Source: Tubiluchus corallicola (lineage: Eukaryota; Priapulida; Priapulimorpha; Priapulimorphida; Tubiluchidae). From it: DNA of 30,805 nt. Positions 19,460 to 29,505 of this stretch are shown piece by piece. Position 1 is the stretch's first letter. Each line of letters begins with the position of its first letter. Position numbers and translations under genes: made by a program. The notes under the pieces were generated by a model. It was given only the letters and a program-made list of their open reading frames with translations. It did not search any database and was not told the DNA's origin. The DNA lies in contig JAQGDQ010001655.1 in the NCBI GenBank assembly GCA_030141605.1, positions 1-30,805 of the forward strand, given 5' to 3'.

Positions 19460-20340
19460 CTAAAATCAGAATTGTATACATCGAGTTAGTCTCCCAGCCG
19501 CACTCCAACGATTTGTATTATGAACATATGTGCAACAAAATTTTATTTGAATGCAGTGATGCTGCATTAAACATCAGGAAAAATTGCAGACATGTTTTTG
19601 TATTTTAAGAAAATGTGCAATTAGGTCTATCCTAATATGGAAACTGTTTGGCAAAAAACGGGATTATTAAGGGGACAATTGGAAAATTTTACAACCAGGT
19701 TTGCCAAGTCACACACACACACTTTAGCCAGTACTTATCATGCTCCCACACAGCAAAATCATTAAGTCTGCATCTTTTCATCCCCATGCCTATTAGTATT
19801 AGCATTGGAATGTTGTTTAATTTTAGGCGGGTCAGATTGCCTTACGGAGGCTTTACAAGACATTTCACTACTATCTTTCTGCAAATTACCACAAAACACC
19901 TGGACACTAACCAGCGACAAAGAAAAACTATTTTATTTTTCTCCCACGTGGACGAGTGCTGCTACTATCTGTGTGCAACACAATGACAGGCTTGTTCTTA
20001 ACTCAGCACACAGTACTTGAAAATAAGATAGTGCTCTTCTGAGACTCGCCAGGTGACTTTTTTGCCACTTAGGACACAATATGTAACATAATTTCTCATG
20101 TTTAAAAAATCTGACACGTATGAGTGCAGATTTGAGCAATTTATGATTTAAAATGAGTTATGTACCTTTAGCATGTTGCTTTTCTATGCGCTTTTCGCCA
20201 CCACCAAGTAATGCAGCTTTCTTTTGTTGTTCTATTCGGTTTTTCACTTGTATGTTATGAGCAACGGTGCACCACCTTCTCTGGGACGATTTTGTGGCAG
20301 CCTGCACCAAAGACCTTGCAACACCACCGACGATAGACAT
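18033..20340 (-). CDS. PCCB: Propionyl-CoA carboxylase beta subunit, mitochondrial
   Basis: Two exons (20340-20166 and 19459-18033) give 533 aa, against 539 in human. It is the carboxyltransferase subunit: it transfers CO2 from carboxybiotin on the alpha subunit to propionyl-CoA, making methylmalonyl-CoA in the mitochondrial matrix. The first roughly 29 residues ([20 protein letters not shown]) lack acidic residues and look like a mitochondrial presequence. [20 protein letters not shown] and GKLTARERI follow. Visible motifs are [15 protein letters not shown] (from residue 157), [11 protein letters not shown] (from 193), [59 protein letters not shown] and the C-terminal KKHANMPL. Oddity: residue 435 is Cys (TGT) where human and bacterial PCCB have Asp. 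It is divergent with GBE1. Confidence 0.97.
19460..20165 (-). other. PCCB: PCCB intron 1, nothing else recognised
   Basis: A 706-bp phase 1 intron (GTACAT donor, TTTTAG acceptor on the minus strand). It holds a short CA run near 19712-19722. A 71-aa plus-strand frame at 19805-20020 has no known motif and I leave it uncalled. Confidence 0.75.
20166..20340 (-). CDS. PCCB: PCCB exon 1 (presequence exon)
   Basis: ATG at 20340-20338; 58 codons plus one base, donor AAAG|GTACAT. It encodes the mitochondrial presequence and [20 protein letters not shown], which aligns with the human [20 protein letters not shown] stretch, so start and frame are secure. Confidence 0.93.
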
Positions 20341-20896
20341 AATTCTACGAGTGAATATGGATCAAAAACACACTCAACTACAAGTTATCTTAAACGTTTT
20401 TAACCACAACGCAGCAAATGTCGGTGCTGGCTTTTAGACTGTCTTATGCTAAGAGACAGTTCCCAATATTTAAAGAAGTTTGCCCACTGAAATTTCGGCT
20501 TTGCCAGGCCCCAGGGAAGCCAAGGCCAGACAATAGCAGAAATCTTTGAACAAAATAATTACTATAAATATTTTGTTTAAGTTTGCTACCAGTCTTAGAA
20601 CTTTTACACTACATTAAGCCCAACAACTGCTGCAAAGATATTTTGTAAAAAGCTGTTGGTCAATCTGTCTTTGTCTAATGATCTTTGTTTGTAGTTGTAG
20701 GAATCACGCTTTAATAGAAACTGTTTCCTGCTTTTGGGTCTTATACGTTTTCGTACACATCCAGGTTTTCTGGGACGGTGGGCGGAGTTCTGATCACGTT
20801 GCTGTACTGTATGTGCCGGCTCCGTTTTGCATTATTTTGTAGTTCTGAATTTTCTGTATCATTGTAGGTTTCTAATTCTCATAGTAGCAGTAGACC
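20341..20896. promoter_or_regulatory. Divergent PCCB/GBE1 intergenic region, likely bidirectional promoter
   Basis: 556 bp separate the two start codons, which point away from each other. It must contain both 5' UTRs and both core promoters. I see no convincing TATA box; 20500-20530 and 20770-20830 are the least AT-rich parts. Confidence 0.55.
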
Positions 20897-21044
20897 ATGT
20901 CGAACATTCGCGAACTTGTTGATGGTGTTGACCCAGATAAAGTCCATGTTCCAGAGTTGCAAACGCTATTAAATGACGATGGTTACTTGACAGGCTTTCA
21001 ACGCGAAATAAAACGTCGATACGGCTGTTTTCAGAAAACCTTGG
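20897..21044 (+). CDS. GBE1: GBE1 exon 1
   Basis: 49 codons plus one base, donor TTGG|GTATGT (phase 1). It encodes [11 protein letters not shown] and [14 protein letters not shown] then [16 protein letters not shown], aligning with the N-terminal helical part of human GBE1. Confidence 0.93.
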
Positions 21045-24000
21045 GTATGTTTTAAAGTCAAACTCGGTAGTAGACTGTTGTGAGCTCTTTCGGCAGATTT
21101 ATTACATGCTGCTGCTTTCTTACTATCTCTCTATTGCAGCAGCGATTGTTCTTAACATTTCTGGCAGTTAGCACACTGAACTTTTGAAACAAGAGACTTT
21201 GGATCACGGTTATGTATCAATTTTTTTTAATTTTTACAAGATCACCAACTGTCACATGAATTCAGTAATTCGCTTTAGAGATACTTAGTGCCCAGGATCA
21301 CAAAATCTCTGTGAAGATATTTTGTTCAAAACCATGCCTAAATGTACTTTGAATTTTGACCCCAGTCAGACAAGTCAAGGTCATTGATCTCTTATTTGCC
21401 TTTTCATTTAGAGTCGGCATAATCCTGACATTTTACACAGGTTGAAGGTGGTATATCACCAAAAATCAAGTTGAACTTCAATGACTCTTATATACATATA
21501 AAACTAACATCACTTATGTAAACTAAATACTACATGTGTATGCAACTATCTTAAATTTATGTTTATGTATATTCATGTTGTACCATTGGGTTTATACATC
21601 AAAGTGTGATATTGTGTCTTTGGTTTAAATTGTTGAGTTTTTCTTGTGTAATTGTGTTCTTGATAATGTGGTATAGGTTTTTGTAGCGCTGTATATGTGT
21701 GAAATTGTATCTTTATAATTGGTTTGTGTATTGTGTGATTTGTAATTGTTGTTGGGCACCGAGTAACCCACTAGCCGAAGTAGGACAATTTATTATACAT
21801 CTGATAAAATAAAAGAATTTTATTCTGAGCTAGAAGAATTAATATTTGCCAATGTTAATCTTCTTTGAAGTGAAATAAGCACACTTTTTAGGCGATCCAA
21901 CATTTGTTTAAGGTATATCATTTTTTTATTTTGTCTTGCTTCACAGACAGGTGATCCTTTTCACTCCCTTTGAGACAAATAATTGTTTTCTACTAAGTAA
22001 ACGGGTTAGCGAGTTATGTGCCCTACGTAGTTTCTCTCTTTAAAGCATTAGATACTTAGTTTACTGTTATGATGATATTAATGGAGCTAATAATAATGAT
22101 GATATTATTGTAAAAATACATTTGTAAATTGTCAAGGACTATCCATCATTACTTTTTTTGTAAAACAAATTTACTTTCATGTTTTTGTATGTCATAAATC
22201 TCGATTCTTGACAGAAATCGCTAGTGTCCTACTTGCGCTGCCCATGTACGACACTGCTTTTAGCACATGCGTTTTCCCGGAAGTATCCTACTTAGGCTGC
22301 CCATGTATGACACTGTTTTTAGCACATGCGTTTTCCCGGAAGTATCCTACTTGGGCTGCCCATGTACGACACTGCTTTTAGCACATGCGTTTTCCCGGAA
22401 GTGTCCTACTTGGGCTGCCCATGTACGACACTGCTTTTAGCACATGCGTTTTCCTGGAAGTATCCTACTTCAGCTTGTGGGTTACTCGGCGCCCTACAAT
22501 TGTGATTACCCAATAAAATATAAAAAATACGTTTAGAAATTGCTTTGTTTCACTTTCATTATCCAAATTTCTTATTCCAAGATTTAAAACAAGTTCTTCT
22601 CTGCGTCAGACTACAAAGTAGCATGGCTTCTTTTACTATGAAATGGCAATCCGTACTTAATCCATACCTAATCCGTATTAAATGGCAATTTGTACTTAAT
22701 CCGTACCTAATCCGTATTAAATGACAATTTGTTATTTATCATTTTTTCCACTTTTGCTTTGTTTTTCAGCAACAATTGAACAACATCAAGGCGGACTGGA
22801 TAAATTCACACGTGGCTATGAGTATTTTGGTCATCACGTCACACCAGAAAATGGTGTCATCTGGAAGGAATGGGCGCCGTTGGCAGAAGGACTTTTCTTG
22901 AAAGGCGACTTCAACAACTGGAATTGCATGTTACACCCGTTCAAGTCCATCGGCTATGGCAAATGGGAATTGTATATACCTCCCAATCCGGACGGGAGTG
23001 TTCCCATCAAGCACGGCAGCTCCCTAAAGCTGGTTGTGCAAACTAAGAGCGGAGAAATGGTGGACAGAAACTCGCCTTGGGCTAAAGTTGTCAGAAGGCC
23101 GGAAAAGGTACCGCAGTTTCACCAAGTTTTCTGGAATGCTCCCAAGTTCGTATTCAAGCATCCGAAACCGCCGGCGCCAGATGGATTTCGGATATACGAG
23201 TGCCACGTAGGCATTGCATCTTGGGAAGGAAAGGTCAGTAGTTATCAGAACTTTACTCATACTATGTTACCAAGAATAAAGAATCTAGGATACAACGCCA
23301 TTCAGATTATGGCAATTATGGAGCATGCATATTACGCTAGCTTTGGCTATCAGATCACCAGCTTCTTTGCGGCTTCTAGTCGATTTGGAGAGCCGGAAGC
23401 TTTGAAGGAACTAGTCGACACTGCACACTCGATGGGTTTGTACGTCATGTTGGACGTCGTACACAGTCACGCTTCGAAAAACGTCGTAGACGGGCTGAAC
23501 AAGTTCGACGGAACGGATTCGTGTTATTTTCACAGCGGTCCCAGGGGAAGTCACGACTTGTGGGATAGCCGTTGCTTCGATTATGCCCAGTGGGAGGTGA
23601 TGCGCTTTCTTTTGTCAAATCTCCGCTGGTGGGTTGAAGAATACGGCTTCGACGGATTCCGCTTCGATGGCGTCACGTCGATGTTGTATCACTCCAAAGG
23701 CATAGCGCACGGCTTTAGCGGAGATTACAACGAGTATTTCGGATTAGTCACTGATACAGAATCTCTCCTGTACATGACCATAGCAAACTATATGCTGCAC
23801 AAATTTTACCCAAACGTAGTAACCGTGTGCGAAGACGTGTCTGGGATGCCGGGAATATGTCGCAAGGTCGAGGAAGGGGGACAAGGGTTCGACTTCAGAC
23901 TCGGGATGGCCATTCCCGACATGTGGATAAAACTCCTGAAAGAGACGAGCGACGACGACTGGAAGATGGGGCACATCGTTCACACTCTGACGAACCGGCG

Positions 24001-24709
24001 GTGGAAGGAGAAGACGATCGCGTACGCCGAGTGCCACGACCAGGCGCTAGTCGGAGACAAAACCATAGCTTTCTGGCTGATGGACAAAGACATGTACACG
24101 AACATGTCTAAGCTGACGGAGAGAAACTTGATCATTGATCGAGGTTTGGCTCTGCATAAGATGATACGGCTGCTAAGCCACGCGCTCGGCGGAGAAGCTT
24201 ATCTGAATTTCATCGGCAACGAATTTGGGCATCCGGAATGGCTGGATTTCCCCAGAATCGGTAACAACGAGAGTTACCATTACGCACGCCGGCAGTTCAA
24301 CCTCATCGAAGACGACATGCTCAGGTACCAGTATCTTAACAACTTCGACAGAGATATGAATCACGTCGATGAAAAGTATGGATGGCTGACTGCCATATCG
24401 CAGTACGTTAGCTGCAAACACGAAGGAGACAAAGTCATCGTCTTCGACAAGAGATGCAGGCATGGTTCGCTGGTGTTCATCTTCAACTTTCATCCGAGTC
24501 AGAGCTTCACCGATTACAGAATCGGCGTGGATGTAGCCGGAAAGTATAAGATTGTACTCGACACTGATGCAAGGGAATATGACGGACATGGTAGACTGGA
24601 TCATAATACGGATTTCTTCACTTTCCCCGACCCCTGGAATAATCGTGGCAACAGTATGATGGTCTATATACCTTGCAGGGTCGCTATCATTTTAGCAAAA
24701 GTTGACTGA
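20897..24709 (+). CDS. GBE1: 1,4-alpha-glucan (glycogen) branching enzyme
   Basis: Two exons (20897-21044 and 22770-24709) give 695 aa, against 702 in human. The cytosolic enzyme cuts alpha-1,4 glucan chains and rejoins them by alpha-1,6 links during glycogen synthesis. N-terminal [14 protein letters not shown] and [14 protein letters not shown] match animal GBE1. A CBM48-type module follows ([20 protein letters not shown]), then the GH13 catalytic barrel with [12 protein letters not shown], the nucleophile Asp349 in DGFRFDGV, acid/base Glu404 in CEDVSGMP and Asp473 in [11 protein letters not shown]. The 55- and 69-residue spacings equal those of human Asp357, Glu412 and Asp481. The C-terminal beta domain ends [17 protein letters not shown]. 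An in-frame TAG lies 6 bases before the ATG, which supports the start. The catalytic set is intact, so it is probably active. Confidence 0.97.
21742..22505. mobile_element. Inverted-ended element with internal tandem repeats
   Basis: Left end (21742-21790) contains GGGCACCGAGTAACCCACTA then GCCGAAGTAGGACA. The right end (22460-22505), read in reverse, contains GGGCGCCGAGTAACCCACAA then GCTGAAGTAGGATA. The TIR is about 40 bp with a few mismatches. The 59-bp tandem units inside begin with GTCCTACTT, the same sequence as the inner part of the TIR, so the array seems to have grown from one end of the element. Confidence 0.7.
22224..22482 (+). repeat. 59-bp tandem repeat, about 4.4 copies
   Basis: Units start GTGTCCTACTTGCGCTGCCC and run through GTACGACACTGCTTTTAGCA to GTTTTCCCGGAA, with a few substitutions per unit. 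It lies within GBE1 intron 1. Confidence 0.92.
22770..24709 (+). CDS. GBE1: GBE1 exon 2 (main exon)
   Basis: Acceptor tttttcag at 22762-22769. CA completes an Ala codon from exon 1, then the frame is open to TGA at 24707-24709. This one exon carries the CBM48 module, catalytic domain and C-terminal domain (residues 50-695). The human gene uses about 16 exons for the same protein. Confidence 0.96.
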
Positions 24710-24797
24710 GTTGTTGTCGACATCGTAGTTGTTGCACCAGAAAAAGTTGCTCAGTCAGTAGAATGAGTTAGGGTGAGCTTGTAGTCAATCATAAATT

Positions 24798-25452
24798 ACG
24801 TGCTTGCATAGCAAAATTATCCATAAGTCAGCTACTGAGCTTTTCTAGTTATTCGCATATCCTGAATCTCCATTTCATGAGGATCATTTTGATACCAAGT
24901 TCATTGTTCTATGTTATTTCCAAGCTGAGATAATCCACGTTGAAGTTGAGGTGCAGGCTGCACACTGAAAAACGTAATGTTGAGAAAATCACTGTTAAAG
25001 TCAGCCATTGTTCTTTGTCTCGTTTCTACAAAACACTTAGCAACTGCACAAATGGTGGTTGCTATTGACTTTGCTCTGAAGCTATCTTTAAATCCAGTAG
25101 ATGGCTCTTCCTGACGAAAATCTGGGCTTGGCAGCAGAAAAAAACTTGAAGCAAAATGAAAACTTCCAAGATCTATTTTCGGAGTTTGAAATTACAAGTT
25201 TTTTTTACAGTTGCAGTACTAGTTTCTAGCCAGAAAAGTGGGTAAGAGGTTATAAAATTATGTTTTTAATATTTTTTGAACACTTTCTTGATAATTTGAT
25301 GCTAGAATCTAAAAATCCAATATATTTAGCGTCTGTTTTTTGTAAAAAAAACAAATAACATTTTACAAAAGTTTTGCTGCATTCTACTTTGAAGCATCAT
25401 GACGTAGTTTTGACTATGCTGACTTACAGACGGTTTTGGTTTGCAAGCACAC
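24798..25452 (+). mobile_element. MITE family A, copy 5 (GBE1 3' flank)
   Basis: About 655 bp from ACGTGCTTGC to GCAAGCACAC. It starts 88 bp after the GBE1 stop. Here AATT flanks both sides (24794-24797 and 25453-25456), a possible short target duplication that the other copies do not confirm. Confidence 0.83.
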
Positions 25453-25609
25453 AATTAGAAAATTGTGAGAATTTGTACTGTAGAAAATTATGTAAAAATG
25501 TAAGTCTTTCTGCTTAGTAATTTGTTATATAGTGGTATCTAGGTTTGTAGATATTAAATACAGTGTGACTTTTGCGAAGATAAATAATAAGGACACTAAG
25601 GAATACGAA

Positions 25610-25722
25610 TACGATAAGAATACACTAAGAATAATAAGAATACACTAAGAATAATAAGAATACACTAAGAATAATAAGAATACACTAAGAATAATAAGAA
25701 TAATAAGAATACACTAAGGACC
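25610..25722 (+). repeat. 20-bp tandem repeat
   Basis: About 5.5 units of AATAATAAGAATACACTAAG, nearly identical, with one partial unit near the right end. Confidence 0.9.
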
Positions 25723-25964
25723 ACACATATTTCTTAGAATATATTTATTATTGTGAAATCGTGAGAGTATTGGCTTTGTGCAAGACTTTAGTTTAAACTT
25801 TCCTTTACTGCCTTTGTTAGATTCCTTTCTCGTCTCACCGTTAAACTCCGAGGTGTTTGTCAAATGCAAATTGCACATAAGGGAGCGGGTATTTTTTGCA
25901 CTAGGCCTAGGACGTGCTAGGAAATGTGACTTACAGTCTGCGAAGAATGAAAATAATTTTTGCT
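25723..25964. other. Intergenic, nothing recognised
   Basis: Contains one 62-aa chance frame and no supported feature. Confidence 0.5.
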
Positions 25965-26375
25965 AAAAACAACGCAACTTTATTAAAACTTTTACGTTAA
26001 AAAGTTAAAAATTACAACCTCATCAAAAGTTTCGATTAGCTGCTCATCATCAGTGGCAAATTTACAAACATGCAACCAGTTTTTATAGCCAGAGTCTATT
26101 ATGCGCTAATTAAGTATTTAACAGAAGCCAAATAGTTAATGAATAAACAGACGAGTAAAGAAATTGATACAACTGATACTAGTCTGCTTATTCGTTACCT
26201 GTTTGGCTTCTGTTAACTACTTAATTAGTGCATACTAAGCTCTGCCTACATAAACTGGTTGTAAGTTTGTAAATTTAACGCTGATAATGACAGCAGCTAG
26301 TCGAAACGTTTGTCATTATTTTAACTTTTTAATGTAAAAGTTTTTAATAAAGTTGTTTTGTTTTTGACTATAAAT
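25965..26375. repeat. Long palindrome (foldback), arms about 190 bp
   Basis: The left arm blocks CAACTTTATTAAAACTTTTA, ACAAACATGCAACCAGTTT, GCTAATTAAGTA and AACAGAAGCCAAA return in reverse complement and reverse order on the right (TTTGGCTTCTGTT, TACTTAATTAG, AAACTGGTTGTAAGTTTGT, TAAAAGTTTTTAATAAAGTTG). Arms differ by roughly 10-15%. The loop is about 21 bp around 26157-26177. The arm resembles the 3' part of a retroelement duplicated head to head, but the family is not identified. Confidence 0.85.
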
Positions 26376-26700
26376 GTTTTTATGTGCCTGTAATAAAATT
26401 GGTTTGAATGAAAATAAGTTCCACCAAAGAGCATTGTTCTATTGTTTTTATGGTGACGTCACATTGCTACATCATCTTGTACCCATTATTATTTAATTCA
26501 CGTAATCTAAGATCTTATGTTGTACTTTGTTAGATAACGGTAAGCCCAGTGCTTGGGCTGAGTAGTGACCTGAAATGTAAATTGTTCCATATTTGTTAGC
26601 TCTCGAATCAGTGCTACACGATTGTTATAATTTTGTTGTTGTAACTTATTATCGTGTTTTTTGCATAGTTTCTCTGTACAAATACGTAATTTTTTCTTAT
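26376..26700. other. Intergenic, nothing recognised
   Basis: AT-rich sequence between the palindrome and the 40-bp array. Confidence 0.6.
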
Positions 26701-27388
26701 AACAAAGATTCTACACTGTACTTAAGTGTTGCATCAGTGTAACAAAGGTACTACACTGTACTAAAGTGTTGCATCATTGTAACAAAGGTACTACACTGTA
26801 CTTAAGTGTTGCATCATTGTAACAAAGGTACTACACTGTACTTAAGTGTTGCATCTTTGTAACAAAGGTACTACACTGTACTTAAGTGTTGCATCTTTTT
26901 AACAAAGATACTACACTGTACTTAAGTGTTGCATAATTGTAACAAAGGTACTACACTGTACTTAGGTGTTGCATCTTTGTAACAAAGATACTACACTGTA
27001 CTTAAGTGTTGCATCGTTGTAACAAAGATACTACACTGTACTTGGGTGTTGCATCGTTGTAACAAAGGTACTACACTGTACTTAAGTGTTGCATCTTTGT
27101 AACAAAGATACTACACTGTACTTAAGTGTTGCACCATTGTAACAAAGATATACTACACTGTACTTAAGTGTTGCATCATTGAAACAAAAATACTACACTG
27201 TACTTAAGTGTTGCATCATTGTAACAAAGGTACTACACTGTACTTAAGTGTTGCACCATTGTAACAAAGATATACTACACTGTACTTAAGTGTTGCATCA
27301 TTGAAACAAAAATACTACACTGTACTCAAGTGTTGCATCATTGTAACAAAGGTACTACACTGTACTTAAGTGTTGCACCATTATTACC
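26701..27388 (+). repeat. 40-bp minisatellite
   Basis: About 17 units like AACAAAGGTACTACACTGTA then CTTAAGTGTTGCATCATTGT. Units vary mainly at CATCATT/CATCTTT/CACCATT. A two- to three-unit block with AAGATATACTACAC followed by GAAACAAAAATACT is repeated at about 27140 and 27263. Confidence 0.95.
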
Positions 27389-27477
27389 AAATATATAGTA
27401 CTGATTTTGTTTATGTTTAAGTTTATTTCCGAAATGCCGTAAATACAACATTGTTACACATTTTACAACGAACCTAT

Positions 27478-28250
27478 TACAGCAGGCGCTCATTTATTAG
27501 ACTCAGGGTTAATAGACTCAATTGGTTAATAGACTCACGGTTAATAGACTCAATCGGTTAATAAACTCACAATTAATAGACTGAGTCGGTTAATAAAATC
27601 ACGGTTAATAGACTCAATGGGTTAATAAACTCACAGTTAATAGACTCAATGGGTTAATAAACTCACGGTTAATAGACTCAATCGGTTAATAAACTCACAG
27701 TTAATCGACACAATCGGTTAATAAACTCACGGTTAATAGACTCAATCTCTTAATAAACTCACGGTTAATAGACTCAATCGCTTAATAGATTCACGGTTAA
27801 TAGACTCAATCAGTTAATAAACTCACGGTTAATAGACTCAATCAGTTAATAAACTCACGGTTAATAGACACAATCGCTTAATAAACTCACAGTTAATAGA
27901 CTCAGGCGCTTAATAGATTCACAGTTAATAGACTCAATCGCTTAATAGACTCACGGTTAATAGACTCAATCGGTTAATAAACTCACAGTTAATAGACTCA
28001 ATCGCTTAATAAATTCACAGTTAATAGACTCATTCGCTTAATAGATTCACGGTTATAGACTCAATCAGTTAATAAACTCACAGTTAATAGACTAAATCGC
28101 TTAATAGACTCACAGTTAATAGACTGAATTACTTAATTGACTCAAAAAACGGCTAATACGGGCCCGCTTCTATTCAAATGCAAATAAAACTGTCGGCATC
28201 AAATTGACTCAAATAATTCCGCATAATTGACTCAGTATGTTTCAACTTGT
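27478..28250 (+). mobile_element. Family C element (pogo-like start), copy 3, expanded by an internal array
   Basis: Starts TACAGCAGGCGCTCATTTAT then TAGACTCAGGG, and after a 32-bp array ends with ACTTAATTGACTCAAAAAAC, GGGCCCGCTTCTATTCAAATG, AAATAAAACTGTCGG and CATAATTGACTC, the block order of copies 1 and 2. In those copies the array position holds only two or three short units. Confidence 0.65.
27505..28130 (+). repeat. 32-bp minisatellite (dimer of 16 bp)
   Basis: About 19-20 units of GGTTAATAGACTCAAT plus CGGTTAATAAACTCAC. The two halves are clearly related, so the array is a dimerised 16-bp repeat. Variation is concentrated at the CGG/CGC/CAG triplet between the halves. Confidence 0.93.
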
Positions 28251-28307
28251 GTACTGCAAAAGCAAATTAAATTGACCATAATATTGATATAACGGTTCAA
28301 GTGAAGA

Positions 28308-29505
28308 GGTAGAACTTGAACAGGACTGAGCAACAGGCAAAATGGAAAGAGAAGATGTAAACGATGCAGGATAAAAGGTGCAAGAAGGTAGAACTTGTAC
28401 AGGACTGAGCAGAAGGTAAAATGGAAAGAGAAGATGTAAAAGGTGCAGGATAAAAGGTGCAAGAAGGTAGAATTTGTACAGGACTGAGCAGAAAGCAAAA
28501 TGGAAAGGGAAGATGTAAAAGGTGCAGGATAAAAGGTGCAAGAAGGTAGAACTTGTAGAGGACTGAGCAGAAGGTAAAATGGAAAGAGAAGATGTAAAAG
28601 ATGCTGGATAAAAGGTGCAAGAAGGTAGAATTTGTACAGGACTGAGCAGAGGACAAAATGGAAAGAGAAGATGTAAAAGGTGCAAGAAGGTAGAACTTGT
28701 AGAGGACTGAGCAGAAGGTAAAATGGAAAGAGAAGATGTAAAAGATGCTGGATAAAAGGTGCAAGAAGGTAGAACTTGTACAGAACTGAGCAGAAGGCAA
28801 AATGGAAAGGGAAGATGTAAAAGGTGCAAGAAGGTAGAATTTGAACAGGACTGAGCAGAAGGCAAAATGGAAAGGGAAGATGTAAAAGGTGCAGGATAAA
28901 AGGTGCAAGAAGGTAGAACTTGTACAGGACTGAGCAGAAGATAAAATGGAAAGAGAAGATGTAAAAGGTGCAGGATAGAAGGTGCAAGAAGGTAGAACTT
29001 GTACAGGACTGAGCAGAAGATAAAATGGAAAGAGAAGATGTAAAAGGTGCAGAATAGAAGGTGCAAGAAGGTAGAACTTGTACAGGACTGAGCAGAAGGT
29101 AAAATGGAAAGAGAAGATGTAAAAGATGCAGGATAAAAGGTGCAAGAAGGTAGAACTTGTACAGAACTGAGCAGAAGGCAAAATGGAAAGGGAAGATGTA
29201 AAAGGTGCAAGAAGGTAGAATTTGAACAGGACTGAGCAGAAGGCAAAATGGAAAGGGAAGATGTAAAAGGTGCAGGATAAAAGGTGCAAGAAGGTAGAAC
29301 TTGTACAGGACTGAGCAGAAGATAAAATGGAAAGAGAAGATGTAAAAGGTGCAGGATAGAAGGTGCAAGAAGGTAGAATTCGTACAGAACTGAGCAGAGG
29401 ACAAAATGGAAAGAGAAGATGTAAAAGGTGCAAGAAGGTAGAACTTGTACAGGACTGAGCAGAAGGTAAAATGGAAAGAGAAGATGTAAAAAGTGCAAGA
29501 TAAAA
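28308..29505 (+). repeat. 79/65-bp minisatellite, open in three minus-strand frames
   Basis: About 16 units such as GGTAGAACTTGTACAGGACT, GAGCAGAAGGTAAAATGGAA, AGAGAAGATGTAAAAGGTGC, AGGATAAAAGGTGCAAGAA (79 bp). Several units lack a 14-bp internal copy (65 bp). A 381-bp block (65 + 4 x 79) is duplicated; the variant ACAGAACTGAG marks both copies at 28780 and 29161. The minus strand is free of stops in all three frames (418 to 440 codons), a by-product of the purine-rich unit and not evidence for a protein. Confidence 0.95.

Larger units (their letters stand above)
21045..22769 (+). other. GBE1: GBE1 intron 1
   Basis: A 1,725-bp phase 1 intron, GTATGT to TTTTTCAG. It contains the inverted-ended element 21742-22505. 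Outside that I see only AT-rich sequence and a short imperfect duplication around 22645-22720 (CGTACTTAATCC, CGTACCTAATCCGTATTAAA). Confidence 0.85.

Noticed and set aside
19805-20020. 71-codon plus-strand frame in the PCCB intron
   Set aside because: No recognisable domain, antisense within an intron, and of a length expected by chance.
18033-24709. PCCB and GBE1 as retrocopies (processed pseudogenes)
   Set aside because: Both keep a true 5' intron, intact frames and all key catalytic motifs, and they share a clean divergent promoter region, so they look like working genes with intron loss.
26030-26310. Hammerhead ribozyme in the palindrome arms
   Set aside because: The left arm in reverse has CTGATGA and CGAAAC at a suitable distance, as in Penelope-like elements, but I could not draw a convincing stem II, and the right arm has CTGATAA, which breaks the core.
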